Assembly: GCA_021785095.1 (NCBI GenBank)
Contig: JAJYGM010000668.1
Coordinates: 1 to 5,024, forward strand
DNA: 5,024 bases
From: Actinomycetes bacterium
Lineage (GTDB): Bacteria > Actinomycetota > Acidimicrobiia > Acidimicrobiales > Bog-793
Direction of reading: 5' to 3'
Made by a program: the position numbers and the translations under genes. This document shows positions 4,478 through 5,024 of the stretch, piece by piece. Positions within the stretch are counted from its first letter, which is position 1; every line of letters begins with the position of its first letter. The notes under the pieces are model-generated. The model saw only the letters and a list, made by a program, of their open reading frames with translations. It ran no database searches and was not told the DNA's origin.

Positions 4478-5024
4478 GCCACGCCGTCCCCGCCGAGGCG
4501 GCGCCGCATCACCGAGAGTGCCTCGGGGTTGTCGTCGACGAGGACGAAGTGCCGGCCGAGCTCGCGCGAGACGGCGCCGGTCGTGCCGCTGCCGGCGAAG
4601 AAGTCGAGCACTCGCCGTCCCGGCGCAGACGACGCCTGCACGATGCGGCGGAGCACCCCGGCAGGCTTCTGCGTGGGATAGCCGGTCCTCTCGGCCCCCG
4701 ACGTGGGCACGATCGTGTGCCACCACACGTCGGTGGGCAGCTTCCCTCGTGCCGCCTTCTCGGGGGTGACGAGGCCGGGCGCCATGTAGGGGATGCGGTC
4801 GACCGCCGTGCGGTCGAAGTGGTGGGCCCCGGCGCGGCGCACGTAGACGAGGATGGTGTCGTGCTTCGCGGGCCAGCGGTCGCGCGACCGGCCGCCGTAG
4901 TCGTAGGCCCAGATCAGCTCGTTCAAGAAGCAGTCCCGACCGAAGATCTCGTCGAGGAGCACCTTCACGTAGTGCGCCTCCCGGTAGTCGAGGTGGACGT
5001 AGAGCGTCCCGTCGTCGCTGAGCA
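4432..5024 (-). CDS. Beta-class DNA methyltransferase (N6-A or N4-C), partial
   Basis: The frame is open past the right edge, so the N-terminus is missing; 196 residues are visible ending at TGA 4434-4432. The first visible residues, LSDDGTLYVHLDYREAHYVK, continue into LLDEIFG and FLNELIWAY. This is typical of type III Mod-like and related beta-class enzymes, which put the catalytic DPPY motif before the AdoMet motif. Further on are AKHDTILVYVRRA, the YPTQKP block (visible residues about 115-120) and the AdoMet-binding motif I, VLDFFAGSGTTGA (about 137-149). DPPY must lie off the window. An internal GTG at 4968 is not the true start, because conserved sequence continues upstream of it. The protein transfers a methyl group to adenine or cytosine in a specific DNA site. 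Whether it is an orphan or part of a restriction system cannot be seen. Its 3' end overlaps convergent trpD by 46 bp. Confidence 0.9.
   Translation of the reverse strand, partial: LSDDGTLYVHLDYREAHYVKVLLDEIFGRDCFLNELIWAYDYGGRSRDRWPAKHDTILVYVRRAGAHHFDRTAVDRIPYMAPGLVTPEKAARGKLPTDVWWHTIVPTSGAERTGYPTQKPAGVLRRIVQASSAPGRRVLDFFAGSGTTGAVSRELGRHFVLVDDNPEALSVMRRRLGGDGVAYVAADGSPLPPSRG
4441..4465. terminator. Hairpin in the convergent overlap, possible bidirectional terminator
   Basis: GGAC (4441-4444) pairs with GTCC (4462-4465), and GGGAG (4448-4452) with CTCCC (4457-4461). The loop is CGGG, and three bases are bulged on the left arm. It lies inside the 46-bp overlap of the 3' ends of trpD and the methyltransferase, between their stop codons, where a shared terminator would be expected. 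No T-run follows on either strand. Confidence 0.35.

Noticed and set aside
3239..4726. 495-codon minus-strand frame across trpD
   Set aside because: It overlaps both trpD and the methyltransferase in a wrong frame. It is Arg/Ala/Gly-rich with no motif.
4432..4968. Complete 178-codon methyltransferase starting at GTG 4968
   Set aside because: In-frame conserved sequence (DGTLYVHLD) continues upstream to the window edge, so the gene is truncated by the window and 4968 is an internal codon.

Overview
The window is about 70% G+C with dense, stop-poor reading frames. It carries a WhiB-type iron-sulfur regulator, a family essentially confined to Actinobacteria and their phages. The source is therefore most likely an actinobacterium; nothing here fixes the genus.

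Layout. Positions 1-454 hold no intact gene. They contain a hairpin, a GC-rich direct-repeat array resembling the multi-repeat ends of IS21-family insertion sequences, a degraded start of a Fur/PerR-type regulator (about 263-378) and an 11-bp tandem duplication just before the next gene. Positions 455-1540 are a two-gene operon: a rubredoxin-less rubrerythrin and a DUF3501 protein. A terminator-like hairpin abuts a good sigma-70-type promoter (1617-1646), which drives a whiB-like gene (1804-2040) through a leader of about 150 nt carrying a 14-bp tandem repeat. After two hairpins come an acyl-CoA dehydrogenase (2146-3321), probably leaderless, and trpD (3302-4477), which overlap by 20 bp. On the minus strand, converging on trpD and overlapping it by 46 bp, is the C-terminal part of a beta-class DNA methyltransferase whose N-terminus lies beyond the right edge.

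How it fits together. Rubrerythrin plus DUF3501 is a peroxide/oxidative-stress module. From memory of the family, such loci often also carry a Fur-type repressor and a heterodisulfide-reductase-like Fe-S protein; here the first is only a remnant and the second is absent. WhiB is another redox-sensing element but has its own promoter. Acyl-CoA dehydrogenase (acyl-CoA oxidation) and TrpD (tryptophan synthesis) are tightly coupled in arrangement, but no shared pathway is evident.

I see no convincing wholly new system. The most unusual signals are the 14-bp repeat leader of whiB and the decayed regulator next to IS-like repeats upstream of rubrerythrin.
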